In this document: positions 53,901 to 64,000 of the stretch, piece by piece
Numbering within the stretch: position 1 is the stretch's first letter
How the letters are laid out: the number at the start of each line of letters is the position of its first letter
NCBI RefSeq assembly: GCF_001262605.1
Contig: NZ_LGTC01000001.1
Location: 310,001-374,000 of the forward strand
Origin: Pseudobacteroides cellulosolvens ATCC 35603 = DSM 2933
GTDB taxonomy: Bacteria; Bacillota; Clostridia; Acetivibrionales; DSM-2933
Reading direction: 5' to 3'
DNA: 64,000 nucleotides
Program-made: the position numbers and the translations under genes
The notes under the pieces: generated by a model
Databases searched by the model: none
The model's input: the letters and a program-made list of their open reading frames with translations, nothing else
Told to the model about the DNA's origin: nothing

Positions 53901-53972
53901 TAACACCTCTTATGGATTTTCACGTTTTAAATTATTATGTCCAAAAAATCTTTATTTTTATGTAAATTTAAA

Positions 53973-54034
53973 GTGTTCTGCACAACAATTTCTAATGACA
54001 ATACTAATGTTGAAAAATGACTTTTTGATTTTAT
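53973..54034 (+). repeat. Possible dispersed repeat family R3, longest copy
   Basis: Its left half (GTGTTCTGCACAACAATTTC and on) matches 52327-52357; its right half (AATGTTGAAAAATGACTT, then TGATTTTA) matches 30250-30290. It lies in the 53901-54310 gap, which also holds an R2 copy and otherwise only AT-rich DNA. Confidence 0.35.
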
Positions 54035-54171
54035 TTCCCATAGCGTACATGTGAATTATAACAAACAGTATATTAGATTTGCAACTTTAGCACCAAAATT
54101 TTTAGAAAAATAAATTTAGTAATGGCATATGTGTTAAAATAATATTATAATAAACGATGTTATATAAAAAT

Positions 54172-54259
54172 TATATTAATTTCGCATTTGGCGGAGCAAA
54201 TATCGAACGCTTATACGGGATTTGCGACAAACAAATGTAATAAATTAATTGATTTTTAT
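54172..54259 (+). repeat. Dispersed repeat family R2, copy 2
   Basis: It aligns with 5429-5516 and with 55533-55633. Each copy has CATTTGGCG-like and CAAATGTAAT-like arms that can pair with internal GCAAAT/ATTTGC. It ends about 50 bp before the 54311 gene. Confidence 0.5.
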
Positions 54260-54310
54260 ACTGCATTTTTGCTGCAATAAATTTATACAATGTTTGGACA
54301 GGTGTATAAC

Positions 54311-54730
54311 ATGACAAATCTTATTATAGTGGTTATTATATATATATTGGTTTTTGGAAATGACAAGTTTAAGGAAAAAGCGAGATCACTGCTTCCTGTT
54401 ATCTTGGGAATTCTGCTGGTTCTATTTACTGCAGCTGCATTGATTTTAAGGTCGTATAATTATCTCCTCAGCAATTCAACAGACTTTTTGCTTATTGTAG
54501 TAATCTTTATTCTGGTATTTGATGTCCAAAAGTTTTCTGCAAAGAATAAGATAGCTGTCGTTGGAATTGTTGGAGGTATATTGCTGTGTTATCTTTTGCA
54601 AAAGCTCTATTATTTAAAAGTTTACCTTGCTATTTCAGACTGGAAAAATATTATTGACGGTGTTGGTCTTGTACTTGGGATATTCCTTGTATTATTTATG
54701 ATTAATTCATTTATTCGAAAAAACAAATAG
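54311..54730 (+). CDS. Small polytopic membrane protein of unknown function
   Basis: The 139-residue protein has four membrane helices (for example TNLIIVVIIYILVFGN, LLPVILGILLVLFTAAALIL, FLLIVVIFILVFDV) and no soluble domain. I do not recognise a family. It begins at ATG 54311; an AGGTG lies a few bases upstream. The next gene, an M50B-like peptidase, begins 31 bp later on the same strand, so the two may be co-transcribed and may work together in the membrane. Confidence 0.6.
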   Translation: MTNLIIVVIIYILVFGNDKFKEKARSLLPVILGILLVLFTAAALILRSYNYLLSNSTDFLLIVVIFILVFDVQKFSAKNKIAVVGIVGGILLCYLLQKLYYLKVYLAISDWKNIIDGVGLVLGIFLVLFMINSFIRKNK

Positions 54731-54761
54731 GAAAATTCAATTATTTTGTGGGGAAATGTAT

Positions 54762-55469
54762 ATGAAACTTATTGGAAGATACTTAATTATTCTATCGTTC
54801 ATACTTGTTTTATGGAATACCGTTATAATTAAGCCGTTAAAGCTGTTCACAGTATTTCTGCATGAGTTGGGGCATTCATTGATGGCATTTGCTTTCGGTT
54901 ATGGTATCAGCGGAATAAGGATAAACTTTAATGAAAGCGGATATGCACTTGTTAAGACAAAAGGATGGCTTTCCCAGATTCTTATATTAAATGGAGGATA
55001 CTTGGGAAGCTTGTTCTTTGGTTTGCTTATATTGTTGTTAAAAAGAACTTCAGTTAAAAAATACCTTCCTGGCATAATTGCCATAATATTCCTTGGGGTT
55101 TCCATAAAGTATGGAAGTTTTAGCCTTATCTTATTGTATTCTGTAATATTTGCAGCAGCTGTAATAATTATATATATGATACAAAATGATAAAGTTATTG
55201 ACTGGGCATTAGACATTATAGGAGTTTCAAGTGTTGCTTATGCTGTATACGATACATTTGTAGACACATTGCTTGTAAAATTAAAATTTCCGCTTCAGAT
55301 GATAGGCGGCAGGGCAAATGGAAGTGATGCAGACCAACTTGCACAAATTTGGCCTTATATACCCTCGGTTATTTGGGGATTATTCTGGCTGGTGCTTTCA
55401 CTATTAGCCATATATATGTTTCTTGTTAAATCGGGAGGAGGTTCAAAGCCTTCCAAGAGTAAAAAGTAA
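54762..55469 (+). CDS. M50B-like membrane metallopeptidase
   Basis: The 235-residue protein has an N-terminal membrane helix and, at about residue 36, TVFLHELGHSLMAFAFGYG with an intact HExxH zinc motif, followed by several membrane helices. This matches the peptidase M50B-like family of Clostridia and Bacilli. Its substrate is unknown. Unlike the S2P-like protein at 897, the active-site residues are kept. GTGGGG precedes the ATG. It follows a small membrane protein and precedes ligA, with an R2 repeat between. Confidence 0.8.
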   Translation: MKLIGRYLIILSFILVLWNTVIIKPLKLFTVFLHELGHSLMAFAFGYGISGIRINFNESGYALVKTKGWLSQILILNGGYLGSLFFGLLILLLKRTSVKKYLPGIIAIIFLGVSIKYGSFSLILLYSVIFAAAVIIIYMIQNDKVIDWALDIIGVSSVAYAVYDTFVDTLLVKLKFPLQMIGGRANGSDADQLAQIWPYIPSVIWGLFWLVLSLLAIYMFLVKSGGGSKPSKSKK

Positions 55470-55532
55470 TAAACTAGGAATGACTTAAGGAATGACTAAA
55501 ATATTTAATCAATATTACATTAAAAGTGTTGA

Positions 55533-57653
<2,121 letters not shown>

Positions 57654-57894
57654 AAGCTTAATTGAGAATGATAAATAAGTAACAAATATTAATTATTTAT
57701 TAAAAAAATATTAAAAAATTATTAATAATTAGATATCTTTTTTTGAAATTTATGATAAAATATTAGTATATAGAGAAAAAAAGTATCAAATTTATTAAAA
57801 TAGTACTAAAATATGGTATTGTTTAATAAAGAATGATTCTTTTAAGGTTTATTTTATCTGTAAGCGATTAGATTATTTTGAAAAGAGGTATGTT

Positions 57895-59196
57895 ATGGCT
57901 ATTGTGATTTTCGTTATTTTTGACATCATTGTTGTCGCAATTGTTTTAGGTTTGTTGTTTAAGTTTTTGGACATTAGGATTCCAGATAAGTTTAAGGATA
58001 AAATCAACAAGAATCCTAAATTAAAAGCTACACTGGACAAGGCAATAGTTTTTATTAAAGATTTGGATCTTAAAAACAAGATATCAAATATTAAACTTCC
58101 CAAAATAGAATTTCCGAAGAAAACAGTAAAAACAAAGCCTTTGAGTCCAAGTAACAGTGATGTGAGGCAGGATATTGCCAACTATTTTAGGAAAAGGAAT
58201 GAAAATATTTCGGTAAATCCTGATACGAACCATCATCCTAGATTTGGAAGAGTTGGCGTTGATACTGAACCTGTAAAAAATGATAATCAAAGTGATTATA
58301 CACAAGGTAACAATGTTGCAGCAATGAATCAAAGACTTGTTCCTGCTGAAAGTATGAGCTATTCAGGCAGCTTCTCAATGGAAGCAAATCAGAATCATGA
58401 TGATAACATAGGTCCAGTCACCCACAGGTTTACGCCCTGGGCAAGGTCCAATGATTCCGATAATGACAATAGTCAGGAAATACTTAACAAAAAAATGTTT
58501 GAGCAAAACAGGTCTATTGAGCAAAATAGACCTGCCGATCAAAGCAGATATATAGAGCAAAACAGACCTGTTGAGAGGATATCCGATGAGAGATTGGGTT
58601 CTGATAGAGGCAGAGAAGTTGACCAGCCTAAGCTATTTAAGAGAAATTTAAATGAAGACATCAGTAATTATAAAAAAGAAGACGTTAAGAAAGAAAAAGT
58701 AAAAAAAGAAAAGACCTTATTTGGAAATAATAAAAATCAAAATAAGAAATATAAGATTGTTCAAACTGGCTTTGCAAGTATATTTTTTGGAAGGAATAAC
58801 AGTATTGTTATAATTCCTTATGCAAAAGATATTGAAGGAAAGGGAAGAGCTATGGACAATATTATATATATTGATAGTCCAATTCCTCCCCATCAGCTAG
58901 GAGAAGCTATAAGACAGACAATAGAAGTGGACAGCGATGTGCATCCTTTTACTGATAAAGAGCTCATTAAGGAATTACAGGTTAAAGAATGGAGCGAATT
59001 TACACAGGGAAAAAGATATATATCTATAAGGTATGATGATGAATGCGGTTATATATTAAATACTACGACTAGAAACCCTGATGGTTCGTACAGGCTAAAT
59101 TGTCCTGGTGGAATAGAAAAAATAGTGAATAAGGATGCTACTCTTACAGATTTGGGAGACACTGTATATCATTTGGTGGAGAAATGTAAAGCTTAA
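57895..59196 (+). CDS. Membrane-anchored protein of unknown function
   Basis: The 433-residue protein has one N-terminal membrane helix (IFVIFDIIVVAIVLGLLF), then about 230 residues of low-complexity, charged and Asn/Gln-rich sequence with repeated EQNRP-type units (about residues 200-225), and a C-terminal folded domain of about 150 residues (TGFASIFFGRNNSIVIIPYA, SPIPPHQLGEAIRQTIE, DECGYILNTTTRNPDGSYRL). The end domain faintly recalls small CdiI/DUF1436-type immunity folds, but I cannot support that. It is alone between ligA and gatC. No function is proposed. Confidence 0.6.
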   Translation: MAIVIFVIFDIIVVAIVLGLLFKFLDIRIPDKFKDKINKNPKLKATLDKAIVFIKDLDLKNKISNIKLPKIEFPKKTVKTKPLSPSNSDVRQDIANYFRKRNENISVNPDTNHHPRFGRVGVDTEPVKNDNQSDYTQGNNVAAMNQRLVPAESMSYSGSFSMEANQNHDDNIGPVTHRFTPWARSNDSDNDNSQEILNKKMFEQNRSIEQNRPADQSRYIEQNRPVERISDERLGSDRGREVDQPKLFKRNLNEDISNYKKEDVKKEKVKKEKTLFGNNKNQNKKYKIVQTGFASIFFGRNNSIVIIPYAKDIEGKGRAMDNIIYIDSPIPPHQLGEAIRQTIEVDSDVHPFTDKELIKELQVKEWSEFTQGKRYISIRYDDECGYILNTTTRNPDGSYRLNCPGGIEKIVNKDATLTDLGDTVYHLVEKCKA

Positions 59197-59268
59197 TTCC
59201 CTTCGATTTTGTAACTATGATTTATTAAACATAAAAAAAGGCATATTAATATATGTCTTTTTATTTTG

Positions 59269-59301
59269 TTCACATATGTAAAAGATTAATTGATTTTTAT
59301 A
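59269..59301 (+). repeat. Dispersed repeat family R2, partial copy
   Basis: TTCACATATGTAAAAGATTA and the next bases (ATTGATTTTTATA) match the right end of R2 copy 2. It ends 42 bp before gatC. Confidence 0.35.
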
Positions 59302-59343
59302 TAGTCATTTAATATAATAAACATTATGAATGGAGGTAGTTTT

Positions 59344-59631
59344 ATGAAGATAACAAGAGAGATTATTGAAAACGTTGCTCAACTTGCCAGATTAAACCTA
59401 ACAGAGGCAGAAAAAGTAAAATTAACTTCTGAAATGGGAAATATTATTTCATATGTGGACAAGCTAAATGAGCTTGACACATCAAACATACAGCCAACTG
59501 CACATGTTATGCCACTTAAGAATGTATTCAGAGACGACGTGGTTAAAGAATCATTTGACAGGGAAAAACTTTTGGCTAACGCACCTTCAAAGGAGAATGG
59601 ATGTGTTCAGGTACCAAAGGTTGTTGAATAA
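59344..59631 (+). CDS. gatC: Glu-tRNA-Gln amidotransferase subunit C
   Basis: The 95-residue protein begins KITREIIENVAQLARLNLTE and has YVDKLNELDTSNIQPTAH and VFRDDVVKES, the GatC signature. It wraps around GatA in the GatCAB complex that converts Glu-tRNA-Gln to Gln-tRNA-Gln. ATG 59344 follows GGAGGT at seven bases. A family-R1 repeat lies between it and gatA. Confidence 0.95.
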   Translation: MKITREIIENVAQLARLNLTEAEKVKLTSEMGNIISYVDKLNELDTSNIQPTAHVMPLKNVFRDDVVKESFDREKLLANAPSKENGCVQVPKVVE

Positions 59632-59671
59632 GGCATATCTAATTAAAAACATTCCTTAATAATGGCTCAAA

Positions 59672-59729
59672 TATAACTTTCGCCCATGTGTCGATTTAAC
59701 TCGTCAAAAACAGCGTAGAAATCGGAAGT
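59672..59729 (+). repeat. Dispersed repeat family R1, copy C (internally deleted)
   Basis: It matches copy B from ATAACT through TTCGC, CATGTGT, ACTCGTCAA and TCGGAAGTA, but lacks about 12 bases after the first ACTT. It lies inside the gatC-gatA gap. Confidence 0.6.
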
Positions 59730-59781
59730 AGGATTTTAGTCATTACTTAATTGGTAACATTGAATTTCAGGAGGTAGAATT

Positions 59782-61245
59782 GTGGAACTTTTTGAACTAA
59801 CAGCCCATGAATTGAAGGATTTGCTAGATGGCAAAAAGGCAAGTGCCGTTGAAATTGCACAGTCGGTGCTTGCTAGAATAGAAAGTGTTGAAGAAAAAGT
59901 AGGCAGTTATATTACCGTTTGCAAGGATGAAGCTTTAAAGAGAGCTAAAGAGATTCAAGACAAAATTGATAAAGGTGAATCTGTATCATTGCTTGGCGGT
60001 ATCCCTATGGCACTGAAGGACAATATGTGCACTGAGGGGATAAAAACCACCTGTGCATCAAAGATGTTAAATAACTTTGTACCGCCCTATAATGCAACCG
60101 TTACAAGAAAGCTTTTCGATGCAGATACTGTTTTAGTTGGAAAGCTCAATATGGATGAGTTTGCAATGGGTGGATCTACGGAGAACTCGTATTTTAAAAA
60201 GACATGCAATCCATGGAATTTGCAAAGAGTACCGGGAGGATCGAGCGGAGGTTCTGCTGCGTGTGTAGCTGCAGGTGAAGCTGTGTTTTCATTAGGGTCA
60301 GATACAGGAGGCTCTATTAGGCAGCCTGCATCATTCTGCGGTGTTGTTGGCTTGAAGCCTACATATGGATCTGTATCAAGGTATGGACTTGTTGCATTCG
60401 CATCATCTTTGGACCAGATAGGGCCACTGACAAAGGATGTAACCGACTGTGCACTTGTAATGAATGCAATATGCGGTCATGACCCTATGGATTCAACATC
60501 AATAAATGAGAGCTATCCTGATTTTACAAAGGCTTTGATAAATGATGTAAAGGGTATGAAGATTGGAATACCGAAGGAATACATTTATGGAGAAGGCTTA
60601 AACAGCGAAGTCAAGAAGGCTGTCTTAGATGCTGTTGAAGTATTAAAAAAGCTTGGTGCACAGTGTGAAGAGTTTTCGCTGCCTATTACCGAGTATGCAA
60701 TACCGGCTTATTATATTATTTCATCTGCAGAAGCAAGCTCCAATCTTGCACGGTATGATGGGGTAAAATACGGCTACAGAGCAGAAAAATTCACTGATTT
60801 ACTGGACCTGTACAAGCAGTCAAGGAGCGAAGGCTTTGGTACTGAGGTAAAAAGAAGGATAATGCTTGGCACTTATGCATTAAGCTCAGGTTATTATGAT
60901 GCTTACTATAAAAAAGCCCTTCAAGTAAGGACTCTTATCAAAAATGGTTTTGATGAAGCTTTTTCAAAGTATGATTTGGTTTTAGGACCTACAGCACCAT
61001 CCACTGCATACAAAATTGGAGAGAAGGTAGACGATCCGCTTGAAATGTATCTGGGGGATATTTTTACGGTATCTGTTAATATTGCCGGACTGCCTGGATT
61101 GGTAATTCCTTGCGGCTTTGATGGAAATAAGCTTCCGATCGGTTTGCAGCTTATTGGAAAGCCATTGGATGAAAGTACACTCATAAGGGTTGGATATACT
61201 TTTGAGCAAAATACAGAATATCATAAGCTGAGGGCGAAAATATAG
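59782..61245 (+). CDS. gatA: Glu-tRNA-Gln amidotransferase subunit A
   Basis: The 487-residue amidase releases ammonia from glutamine. The Ser-cis Ser-Lys triad is in [11 protein letters not shown] (Lys), [17 protein letters not shown] and [17 protein letters not shown]. The length is normal. It begins with GTG 59782 after GGAGG and precedes gatB by 24 bp. Confidence 0.97.
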   Translation: MELFELTAHELKDLLDGKKASAVEIAQSVLARIESVEEKVGSYITVCKDEALKRAKEIQDKIDKGESVSLLGGIPMALKDNMCTEGIKTTCASKMLNNFVPPYNATVTRKLFDADTVLVGKLNMDEFAMGGSTENSYFKKTCNPWNLQRVPGGSSGGSAACVAAGEAVFSLGSDTGGSIRQPASFCGVVGLKPTYGSVSRYGLVAFASSLDQIGPLTKDVTDCALVMNAICGHDPMDSTSINESYPDFTKALINDVKGMKIGIPKEYIYGEGLNSEVKKAVLDAVEVLKKLGAQCEEFSLPITEYAIPAYYIISSAEASSNLARYDGVKYGYRAEKFTDLLDLYKQSRSEGFGTEVKRRIMLGTYALSSGYYDAYYKKALQVRTLIKNGFDEAFSKYDLVLGPTAPSTAYKIGEKVDDPLEMYLGDIFTVSVNIAGLPGLVIPCGFDGNKLPIGLQLIGKPLDESTLIRVGYTFEQNTEYHKLRAKI

Positions 61246-61269
61246 GAATACAAAAGAAGGGTGATGACA

Positions 61270-62481
61270 ATGGATTACGAGTTGGTAATAGGTTTGGAAG
61301 TTCATGCGGAGCTTTCAACTAAATCAAAGATATACTGCTCATGCACAACTGAGTTCGGCGGTGATGAAAATACTCATTGCTGTCCCATATGTACAGGAAT
61401 GCCAGGAGTTTTGCCTGTTTTAAATAAAAAGGTCATAGAATATGCAGTGAAAGCAGGGCTTGCAACAAATTGTGAAATTGCCAATTTCAGCAAGCAGGAT
61501 AGAAAGAATTACTTTTATCCTGACCTACCTAAGGCGTATCAGGTTTCGCAATATGATCTGCCAATATGCAAGAACGGATATATCGACATAGAAGTAAACG
61601 GTGTACAAAAAAGGATAGGACTTACTAGAATTCACATAGAAGAAGATGCGGGAAAGCTTATACATGATGAATGGGGCAGAGGTACACTTGTTGATTATAA
61701 TAGGTGCGGTGTACCACTTATAGAGATTGTATCGGAGCCTGATATCAGATCGGCTGAAGAGGCTAAGGCATTTCTGGAAAACTTAAAAGCTATTTTGGAG
61801 TATATTGACGTTTCCGACTGCAAAATGCAGGAAGGCTCCTTAAGGGCAGATGTTAACCTGTCAATAAGACCGGTGGGTCAAAAGGAATTCGGTACAAGGA
61901 CTGAAATGAAAAACCTCAACTCCTTCAAAGCAATTTTAAGGGCGATTGAAGGTGAGTTTAAGCGGCAGAAAACTGAGATTGAGTATGGCGGGGTTATTGT
62001 ACAGGAAACAAGGCGTTGGGACGATAATAAAGGTGAAAGCTATGCCATGAGAAGCAAGGAAGAGGCTCACGACTACAGGTATTTTCCTGAGCCGGACCTT
62101 GTGCCTATTGTTCTTGAAGATAGTTATATAAATGATATTAGGTCCTCGCTGCCTGAACTTCCTGAAGCAAGAAAGAAGAGGTACATTGAAGAATTTGGAT
62201 TACCTGAGTATGATTCATCCGTCCTTACTTCATCAAAATACTTTGCTGATTTCTTTGAAGAGGCTGTTAAGATGAGCAATAACGCAAAGGCTGTAAGCAA
62301 CTGGATTATGGGTGATCTTATGAGGATTCTCAAGGAAAAGGAAATGGAAGCAAGTGATATACCTTTCCCCGCAGAGTACTTGGCAAAGCTTGTGAAATTG
62401 ATAGATGGCGGAAAAATCAGCGGAACAATTGCCAAAAGGTTTTTGAAAAGATGTTCCAGACCCAAAAAGATCCTGAAGTGA
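61270..62481 (+). CDS. gatB: Glu-tRNA-Gln amidotransferase subunit B, frameshifted
   Basis: The frame encodes 403 residues of GatB, the kinase/tRNA-binding subunit ([79 protein letters not shown]). It breaks off at [15 protein letters not shown], while the tail domain continues in another frame at 62451. Adding one A to AAAA at 62434-62437 would read [17 protein letters not shown], the family pattern, and give about 477 residues. ATG 61270 follows AAGGGTGA. GatB is essential where GatCAB is used, so a sequencing error is more likely than a true mutation. Confidence 0.92.
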   Translation: MDYELVIGLEVHAELSTKSKIYCSCTTEFGGDENTHCCPICTGMPGVLPVLNKKVIEYAVKAGLATNCEIANFSKQDRKNYFYPDLPKAYQVSQYDLPICKNGYIDIEVNGVQKRIGLTRIHIEEDAGKLIHDEWGRGTLVDYNRCGVPLIEIVSEPDIRSAEEAKAFLENLKAILEYIDVSDCKMQEGSLRADVNLSIRPVGQKEFGTRTEMKNLNSFKAILRAIEGEFKRQKTEIEYGGVIVQETRRWDDNKGESYAMRSKEEAHDYRYFPEPDLVPIVLEDSYINDIRSSLPELPEARKKRYIEEFGLPEYDSSVLTSSKYFADFFEEAVKMSNNAKAVSNWIMGDLMRILKEKEMEASDIPFPAEYLAKLVKLIDGGKISGTIAKRFLKRCSRPKKILK

Positions 62482-62702
62482 TAGTGAAGGAGGAAGGTCT
62501 TGAGGTTGTTAATGATGAGGGAGCACTAGTTGGCATTGTTAAGAAGATATTGGAAGCTAATCCCCAGTCTATTACCGATTACAAGAGCGGTAAAGAAAAG
62601 GCCTTCGGTTTCCTTGTAGGGCAATGTATGAAGGAAAGCAGAGGTAAGGGTAATCCTCAGATAATCAACAAAATACTTAAAGAAGAGCTTGAAAAGCTCT
62701 AA
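62451..62702 (+). CDS. gatB: C-terminal tail domain of frameshifted GatB
   Basis: The 83 residues ([40 protein letters not shown]) are the helical tail (YqeY-like) domain of GatB that binds the tRNA. It overlaps the upstream frame in another register and has no ribosome binding site, so it is not an independent gene. It should be joined to 61270-62481. Confidence 0.85.
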   Translation: MFQTQKDPEVIVKEEGLEVVNDEGALVGIVKKILEANPQSITDYKSGKEKAFGFLVGQCMKESRGKGNPQIINKILKEELEKL

Positions 62703-62706
62703 TAAA

Positions 62707-62741
62707 GATTATATGAATTTATTTTGTAAATTCATATAATC
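62707..62741 (+). terminator. Hairpin after gatB
   Basis: GATTATATGAATTTA and TAAATTCATATAATC form a perfect 15-bp stem with a 5-nt loop right after the gatB stop. There is no T tract, so termination efficiency is unclear. Confidence 0.55.
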
Positions 62742-62803
62742 ATATAATAAAAATTCTGAAAAACGCAATACATTAGGAATTTACAATAATTAACTGGTCA
62801 ACG

Positions 62804-62873
62804 GGGCATTTCAAAAAGCTGAATTAATTATGTAGAACAAAAATACATGAATAATGTATTTTTTGAAATGCCC
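62804..62873 (+). repeat. 14-bp inverted repeat with 42-nt loop before the sensor kinase
   Basis: GGGCATTTCAAAAA (62804-62817) and TTTTTGAAATGCCC (62860-62873) are exact reverse complements; the loop contains the repeated word TTAATTATGT, which occurs again at 62874. It may be a small mobile remnant or a leader structure. Confidence 0.5.
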
Positions 62874-62897
62874 TTAATTATGTCAGGAGAGTGTGAG

Positions 62898-64000
62898 ATG
62901 CGTTTTTTATTGACAACCCACGGTATTTTGCCTGTCATATCAGCAGTTCTATCATTTATAATGGTTATGTACTTTATATTTAAAGCAAAGAAATCCGGGC
63001 TTTTTATATGCTACGTATTGTGCCAGACGTTGGTTTTTGTATGGTCTTTAGGATATGCCTTTGAGCTTATGGCACAGGAATATTCAAGTAAGATAATCTT
63101 CATGAAAATTAATTATTTTTCCATATGTTTTCTAAGCCTCGGATGGTTGGTATTTTGTAACCTTTTTGTTGAAAATCGAAGCTTTTTCAAGAAAAAAAAC
63201 ATCATACCAGCTGTTGCTATACCCATAATTAACTATTTGGTTGTATTGACAAACGATTATCATAAAATATTTAAGTCCAGTATAGATGACAGTGGCGGAA
63301 GACAGGTTTACTTTTGGATTATTGTATTTGTTACCTATGTATATATTTTTTTAGGTGTTCTGGCTCTTACCAGGAAATATAGCAAACTAAGCAGAAATGT
63401 GAAGGTTCAGACTATTGTTCTAATTTTGGCAGTAACAATACCTATTATTTCTAATTTTTTGTCAGTAACTCATATTGTAAGACTAAACTATGACCTCACT
63501 CCTGTGAGCTTTTCTCTGACAATGCTCTTAGTTGCTATAGCGACATTCAGATACAGGTTTCTTGATCTTGTACCTATTGCAAGAAGAGATATTGTAGAAA
63601 AGATGAATGATGCTGTCCTGGTTTTCAATATAAATAATAAGGTAATCGATTGGAATTCAGCCTTTTTAAGCAATATTCTTATAGATGGTGATATTATAAA
63701 GGATATGGATATAAATGATGTACTTGTAAAGATAGAGAGAATTTCGTCAGGTGCAATTTATGGTAAGTTTATGGAAGAAGTTGCGGGAGGAAAACCTTCA
63801 ATAATTTCAACCGAAATAACATTACTTAAGCCATCGAGGAAAACTTACCACGTGAAACTTCATTCTGTTTTGGACAAGCATGGTGAAATGCTGGCTAAAG
63901 CACTGACCTTTACTGATATCACCTTATACAAAGGTATGATGGATGAACTTAATGACAAAAATATTGAGCTTAATGCAATGAATGATGAACTGGCAAAGTA
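62898..64000 (+). CDS. 7TM-type sensor protein, probable histidine kinase, cut by the window end
   Basis: The frame is open to the last base, giving 367 residues. Seven to eight membrane helices form an N-terminal module of the histidine-kinase 7TM type (ISAVLSFIMVMYFIF, FICYVLCQTLVFVWSLGYAF, MLLVAIATFRYRFLDLVPIA). It is followed by a PAS-like segment (EKMNDAVLVFNINNKVIDWN) ending in LTFTDITLYKGMMDELND and a coiled linker. The catalytic domains lie beyond the window, so kinase versus diguanylate cyclase cannot be decided. AGGAGA precedes the ATG at 62898. Confidence 0.8.
   Translation, partial: MRFLLTTHGILPVISAVLSFIMVMYFIFKAKKSGLFICYVLCQTLVFVWSLGYAFELMAQEYSSKIIFMKINYFSICFLSLGWLVFCNLFVENRSFFKKKNIIPAVAIPIINYLVVLTNDYHKIFKSSIDDSGGRQVYFWIIVFVTYVYIFLGVLALTRKYSKLSRNVKVQTIVLILAVTIPIISNFLSVTHIVRLNYDLTPVSFSLTMLLVAIATFRYRFLDLVPIARRDIVEKMNDAVLVFNINNKVIDWNSAFLSNILIDGDIIKDMDINDVLVKIERISSGAIYGKFMEEVAGGKPSIISTEITLLKPSRKTYHVKLHSVLDKHGEMLAKALTFTDITLYKGMMDELNDKNIELNAMNDELAK

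Noticed and set aside
62431..62440. Programmed -1 frameshifting in gatB
   Set aside because: GCC AAA AGG is not a canonical slippery site in the reading frame, and no frameshifting of gatB is known to me.

Overview
The window is low-GC Firmicute (Clostridia) DNA from a spore-former. Sporulation genes are present (gpr, spoVS, gerW/ytfJ, a YheC/YheD coat-type protein). A cell-surface protein carries one type-I-like cohesin, a Thr/Pro linker and three SLH repeats. That combination points to a cellulosome-forming anaerobe of the Acetivibrio / Hungateiclostridium / Pseudobacteroides group. The species cannot be fixed from the sequence alone.

Layout. 1-9.5 kb: housekeeping and spore genes, namely the 3' part of a PrsA-type foldase, an S2P-like membrane protein without its metal ligands, trpS, scpA-scpB-DUF2953-gerW, MmcQ/YjbR, an RluB-type pseudouridine synthase, an HD-GYP response regulator and a DUF4097 lipoprotein. 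9.7-23.5 kb: a long, non-canonical Tad-type locus (TadZ-like, CpaF, TadB, TadC, Flp1-like pilin, two TadE-like proteins, a 1096-residue DUF5702 protein, two A24 prepilin peptidases, a DUF6382/FHA protein and a PP2C phosphatase). 23.6-30.2 kb: the cell-envelope region, with a small lipoprotein, an SLH protein, the cohesin/SLH anchor, a GNAT enzyme and an SH3-NlpC/P60 hydrolase behind a c-di-AMP (ydaO-type) riboswitch. 30.3-40.6 kb: the conserved comEC-holA-rpsT-gpr-amidase neighbourhood, interrupted by a YheC/YheD gene and by an agr quorum-sensing module (agrC-like kinase, agrB, and a 42-codon agrD). 40.7-42.5 kb: degS-degU. 42.7-48.9 kb: a second, compact Tad locus (Flp, TadE, CpaB, TadZ, CpaF, TadB, TadC). 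49-52.2 kb: tRNA-Gln, rny, ymdB, spoVS. 52.6-64 kb: an MFS transporter, two small membrane proteins (one an M50B-like peptidase), ligA, an unknown membrane-anchored protein, gatCAB and the start of a 7TM sensor kinase.

How the genes fit together. The two Tad loci probably build two different surface appendages. The second has the classical Flp pilin but no peptidase, so the A24 peptidases of the first may process both. The first adds a possible phospho-signalling layer: a protein with a pseudokinase-like domain and FHA, next to a PP2C phosphatase. DegS/DegU sits directly upstream of the second locus.

The main non-genic signals are: (i) two, possibly three, families of short dispersed repeats in intergenic gaps; (ii) perfect 16- and 18-bp hairpins directly after the pilin gene in both Tad loci; (iii) a 12-bp hairpin that holds the ribosome binding site and start codon of the DUF2953 gene in its loop; (iv) single-base frameshifts at short homopolymers in comEC and in the normally essential gatB, most simply explained as sequencing indels; and (v) a 16-unit, 30-bp tandem array in the cohesin gene with a 150-bp higher-order duplication.
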